Assembly (NCBI GenBank): GCA_015852425.1
Contig: JAAAIG010000336.1
Coordinates: 1-29,389 of the forward strand
Direction: 5' to 3'
From: Gryganskiella cystojenkinii
Lineage: Eukaryota > Mortierellomycota > Mortierellomycetes > Mortierellales > Mortierellaceae
Length of the DNA: 29,389 nt
The notes beneath the pieces were generated by a model that was given only the letters and a program-made list of their open reading frames with translations, was not told the DNA's origin and made no database searches. How positions within the stretch are numbered: the stretch's first letter is position 1; every line of letters starts with the position of its first letter. The position numbers and the translations under genes are program-made. Shown piece after piece: positions 26,998-29,389 of this stretch.

Positions 26998-28597
26998 TTT
27001 TTTATCTTCTTTGTGTTTTCGTGTTGACGAGAGGTCGTGTGCTATCTGTGATGATGAGCCGATGAGCGTTGTTTTGGAGAGAAAGAGAGGAAATGTAGAA
27101 ATAAAGAAAAAAAGAGATAGAGAGAAAAAGGCCTCCTTTTAAAAGAAACCTCGGACTTTTCTTTGTGTTCGTGTCCTCGATCCTCAGGTGCACATCATTC
27201 ACAGCAGCATATTTGTAATTGCGCAGACAGGTAGGGATCCCCAGAGTCACAAAGCAAATCACTACCATCTAGGGCGGCGTCTTGCTGACAAACTACCAAG
27301 TCTCACCTAGGAAACCTCTTTGGTTGTAGGATGTCATGGTCAATGATCGGCTGGTAGAAACCATGCTCGACGCCCATAGTAGCAATAGGGCGGTGCAAAT
27401 GATGCAAGTGACCTTTGGAAGAGGAAGAAAAGGAGGAGGAGGAAAGGGCGATTTCTGGTTTTTTTTACCGATTCAAAGAAGAGCTTTGGTCTAGCTCGAC
27501 CGCGGGTGATGTAGTCCTCATCATCTGTTGGGGCGATAGTTTTCGTTTCGTGTTTACAGTTGTATGTCGTAATACTAAGCTGTCCAGCACAATAGGGACT
27601 TTTTTCTTTTGATACCACGCGCCTTCGCCGACACGCGTGCCTGGCAAGTCTCTAGGAATTCCTTTCACTTGTCTACAGAAAACAATAAAAAAAAGGCGAT
27701 GGAAGGGATTCACAAAGTCACAAACACAATAGCACAGCACAACATAAACGTGGGGGGACTAAACAAAACATGTCCCATCGTTCTCTTTTTACTGCGTGCT
27801 GTTATCGTTCTACCATCACTATCTCATACCACACCATTATCATCGTTAATCACCACACCTTTACCACCTTCCAGACCCCGGTTCTCATTGTTTTACAAAG
27901 CCCTGTTACACGATACTAATCTGATGATGTTCAGAGCAAAACACTACTAGCCCTGCTGGTTAGCCTAACAAAAAAAATCATTGACGAGAGCAAAAAACAC
28001 ACAGTGTCCACCGACCTTCAAGTCTGTGTGCGTGTGTTCGAGCGTGCGGTCCAAATGATTCCCTTTTGTTTTGGTTTTGTCACAAAGAAAGAGACGAGAG
28101 CACTCTTTTTTTCTCCTTCCCTCGCTTTCCTACTACAACCCCCCTCGACAATCACTCTTCTCCTCATTTATTTACTACATTTCATTCTATCCCTTCACCT
28201 CGTCTTCATCCTCTCCCCCCTCCCATCCTCAATTCACCTCCGACGTTAACCCCGTCATTCGAAGAGAGTTTGGTGAGTTTCTTCAACGGAAAACTACACC
28301 TCTTTTCTTGCTATGCCCCGTGAACTGGTGGCAATTTGGTCCCCCTCCCCTCTTTCAAGAGCCAAGAAATGAACGGCTCTCTCAATGTCACCTGAAAAAA
28401 AAGGGTCATCATCATGTGCCGCAATGTGCAATTGTTACCATTGAACCGTTGCAAACCTAATACTCTCTAATGTCTTTGTTAGGAAGCAAATATACCATTG
28501 AACAAAAGCCCCATTTTTGGACAACACGTAAACCTCTTTCCTGGACACACCCACCGCAAAGGACATTTTCAACCAGAAATACCAATAGACCCTCATA
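26998..28597. other. Intergenic region between divergent reductase and CAP-Gly genes, with coding-like minus-strand fragments
   Basis: Nearest 26997 lies a CT-rich leader of the reductase. From about 27150 to 27700 several minus-strand segments look coding-like: LRNYKYAAVNDVHLRIEDT near 27170-27240, MGVEHGFYQPIIDHDI near 27330-27400, and WYQKKKVPIVLDS or an alternative frame with TDDEDYITRGRARP near 27480-27630. Donor-like GTGAGA (near 27308) and GTAAAA (near 27470) occur, but I could not join the pieces in one frame. Near 28100-28255 is a plus-strand pyrimidine-rich tract, probably the promoter or leader of the CAP-Gly gene. A GTGAGT donor-like site at 28265-28270 may start a 5'-UTR intron. 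Confidence 0.4.
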
Positions 28598-29389
28598 ATG
28601 CTCCCAAGGTCCTCGCTAGCACAGGGCAACACAAAGTCCCCGAGAACCACAGCCGGAGGTTTACCCCAACCGGGATTACAACGTCGTTCTTTTGCTCCAC
28701 CACCTTCGTCGACCAACCAGTCCTACCTCGCAGAAGCCACAGACTCTACTGCCAGTCGACGAAGAGCCGAGTCTGTGGGATCTGATACCTCTGGCTCATC
28801 CGGCTCAGGCTACTCCTCCAACACATTCCAGTCAGGAGGTCAGATCAGCAGCAATGGAAACAATAATAACAATTCTGTCTTGGCTTCACCTCTCTCTTAT
28901 CGGTCACCTCAACCGCGTCGTACCAGTGTGTCGAGACCAGGGATGAGCCCCGAGAACAATGGACCCTTTGGATCCCCGAGCAATACCCGAGCAGCAAACG
29001 CTGCTTATCCTTCTCTTTCACCTGTCAGCACCGCCGCCTCGGCCCAATCCATGCATGGATCCAACTCACCAACAATTCCCGCAGACTCGCCCATGGTTGC
29101 CCGAACAGTTCGATCCCCAGCAGGCGGCACAGGAGTAACGCGTCTCACGAAACCACCTCAGCAGCAAGGGTTTCAGCGTCCGACCCCGACTGCTGGAGCA
29201 GGAGCAGGTGCAAGACAGATTGCCACCGGTAGCACTTCTCAGCAGAGCGCTCTGGGAGCCAGCAATCTTGCTCATCCTCAGACCCAAATACCGGCATCGC
29301 TAGATAATGTTGAAATCGGAGACCGTGTCGCAGTCGAAGGTATGGGCTTGACTGGATACTTGCGGTTCGTAGGAGAAGCCGAATTCAAG
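28598..29389 (+). CDS. CAP-Gly domain protein, N-terminal part, cut by window edge
   Basis: The frame is open from an ATG at 28598 (in-frame TAG at 28586) to the right edge: 264 codons. Residues 1 to about 235 are Ser/Pro/Asn/Gly/Thr-rich, basic and apparently disordered, including an Asn run and a GAGAGA stretch. The last 29 residues begin a CAP-Gly fold (VEIGDRVAVEGMGLTGYLRF, then VGEAEF), the Gly-rich module that binds the EEY/F tails of tubulin and EB proteins. A disordered basic region before CAP-Gly recalls CLIP-170/Tip1/Bik1 and dynactin p150, which track microtubule plus ends. Which one cannot be decided without the coiled coil beyond the edge. The start is provisional: an AG acceptor-like site (CCAATAG) just before it could instead join a non-coding 5' exon. 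Confidence 0.8.
   Translation, partial: MLPRSSLAQGNTKSPRTTAGGLPQPGLQRRSFAPPPSSTNQSYLAEATDSTASRRRAESVGSDTSGSSGSGYSSNTFQSGGQISSNGNNNNNSVLASPLSYRSPQPRRTSVSRPGMSPENNGPFGSPSNTRAANAAYPSLSPVSTAASAQSMHGSNSPTIPADSPMVARTVRSPAGGTGVTRLTKPPQQQGFQRPTPTAGAGAGARQIATGSTSQQSALGASNLAHPQTQIPASLDNVEIGDRVAVEGMGLTGYLRFVGEAEFK

Noticed and set aside
1..29389. Search for tRNA, rRNA, CRISPR arrays, terminal inverted repeats, LTRs and intact transposase or reverse transcriptase
   Set aside because: No T-loop/anticodon arrangement, spaced identical repeats, LTR pairs or catalytic motifs were seen by eye in either strand. An automated scan (tRNAscan-SE, RepeatMasker) would be decisive.

Overview
The window looks like chromosomal DNA from an early-diverging filamentous fungus, most likely Mortierellomycotina (Mortierella or a close relative). 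The reasons are compact genes with many short GT-AG introns (mostly 80-250 nt), pyrimidine-rich leaders, AATAAA signals just after stop codons, Gln/Asn/His/Ser homopolymer tracts in otherwise conserved proteins, and fungal families such as CTK3 and a TGL1/YEH-like lipase. The genus is inferred; the fungal origin is well supported. I rebuilt gene models by hand from conserved motifs, reading-frame phase and splice consensus, and checked that exon lengths sum to whole codons. No database search was run.

Layout. At the left edge (41-548, -) is the first exon of a PAP2 lipid phosphatase. After a gene-poor stretch comes a tiny TATA-driven secreted peptide (2403-2564, +). It converges on CTK3 (2826-5300, -, five exons), the gamma subunit of the RNA polymerase II CTD kinase. 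The 943-nt first intron of CTK3 holds an unrelated 43-codon ORF with its own AATAAA. Next is an F-box/leucine-rich-repeat protein (5814-8651, -). From 8652 to 13996 the DNA is accessory in character: a poorly conserved small membrane-protein gene, a decayed duplicate of its 5' end, an unidentified broken ORF, and a diverged T-rich minisatellite.

The second half is gene-dense. It holds a secreted bacterial-type sphingomyelinase C split by three introns (13997-15259, +); a predicted N-myristoylated coiled-coil protein (15500-16261, +); a seven-exon membrane-anchored acid/steryl-ester lipase (16459-19076, -); an alanine-glyoxylate/serine-pyruvate aminotransferase ending in a PTS1-like tripeptide (19400-21110, -); a long NAD kinase with a GC-AG intron (21242-25161, -); an intronless 3-hydroxyisobutyrate-dehydrogenase-like reductase (26092-26997, -); and the start of a CAP-Gly microtubule-binding protein (28598 to the right edge, +).

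How they may relate. Three genes act on lipids (PAP2 phosphatase, sphingomyelinase, lipase) and three are dinucleotide- or PLP-linked metabolic enzymes (NAD kinase, aminotransferase, reductase). This is loose thematic neighbourhood, not an operon. The closest coupling is NAD kinase to aminotransferase: same strand, 131 nt between stop and start, with the AATAAA of the first overlapping its own stop codon. The best leads are the short secreted peptide, the intron-nested mini-gene, the bacterial-type sphingomyelinase and the decayed repeat-rich island. I saw no CRISPR array, tRNA, rRNA or intact transposon.
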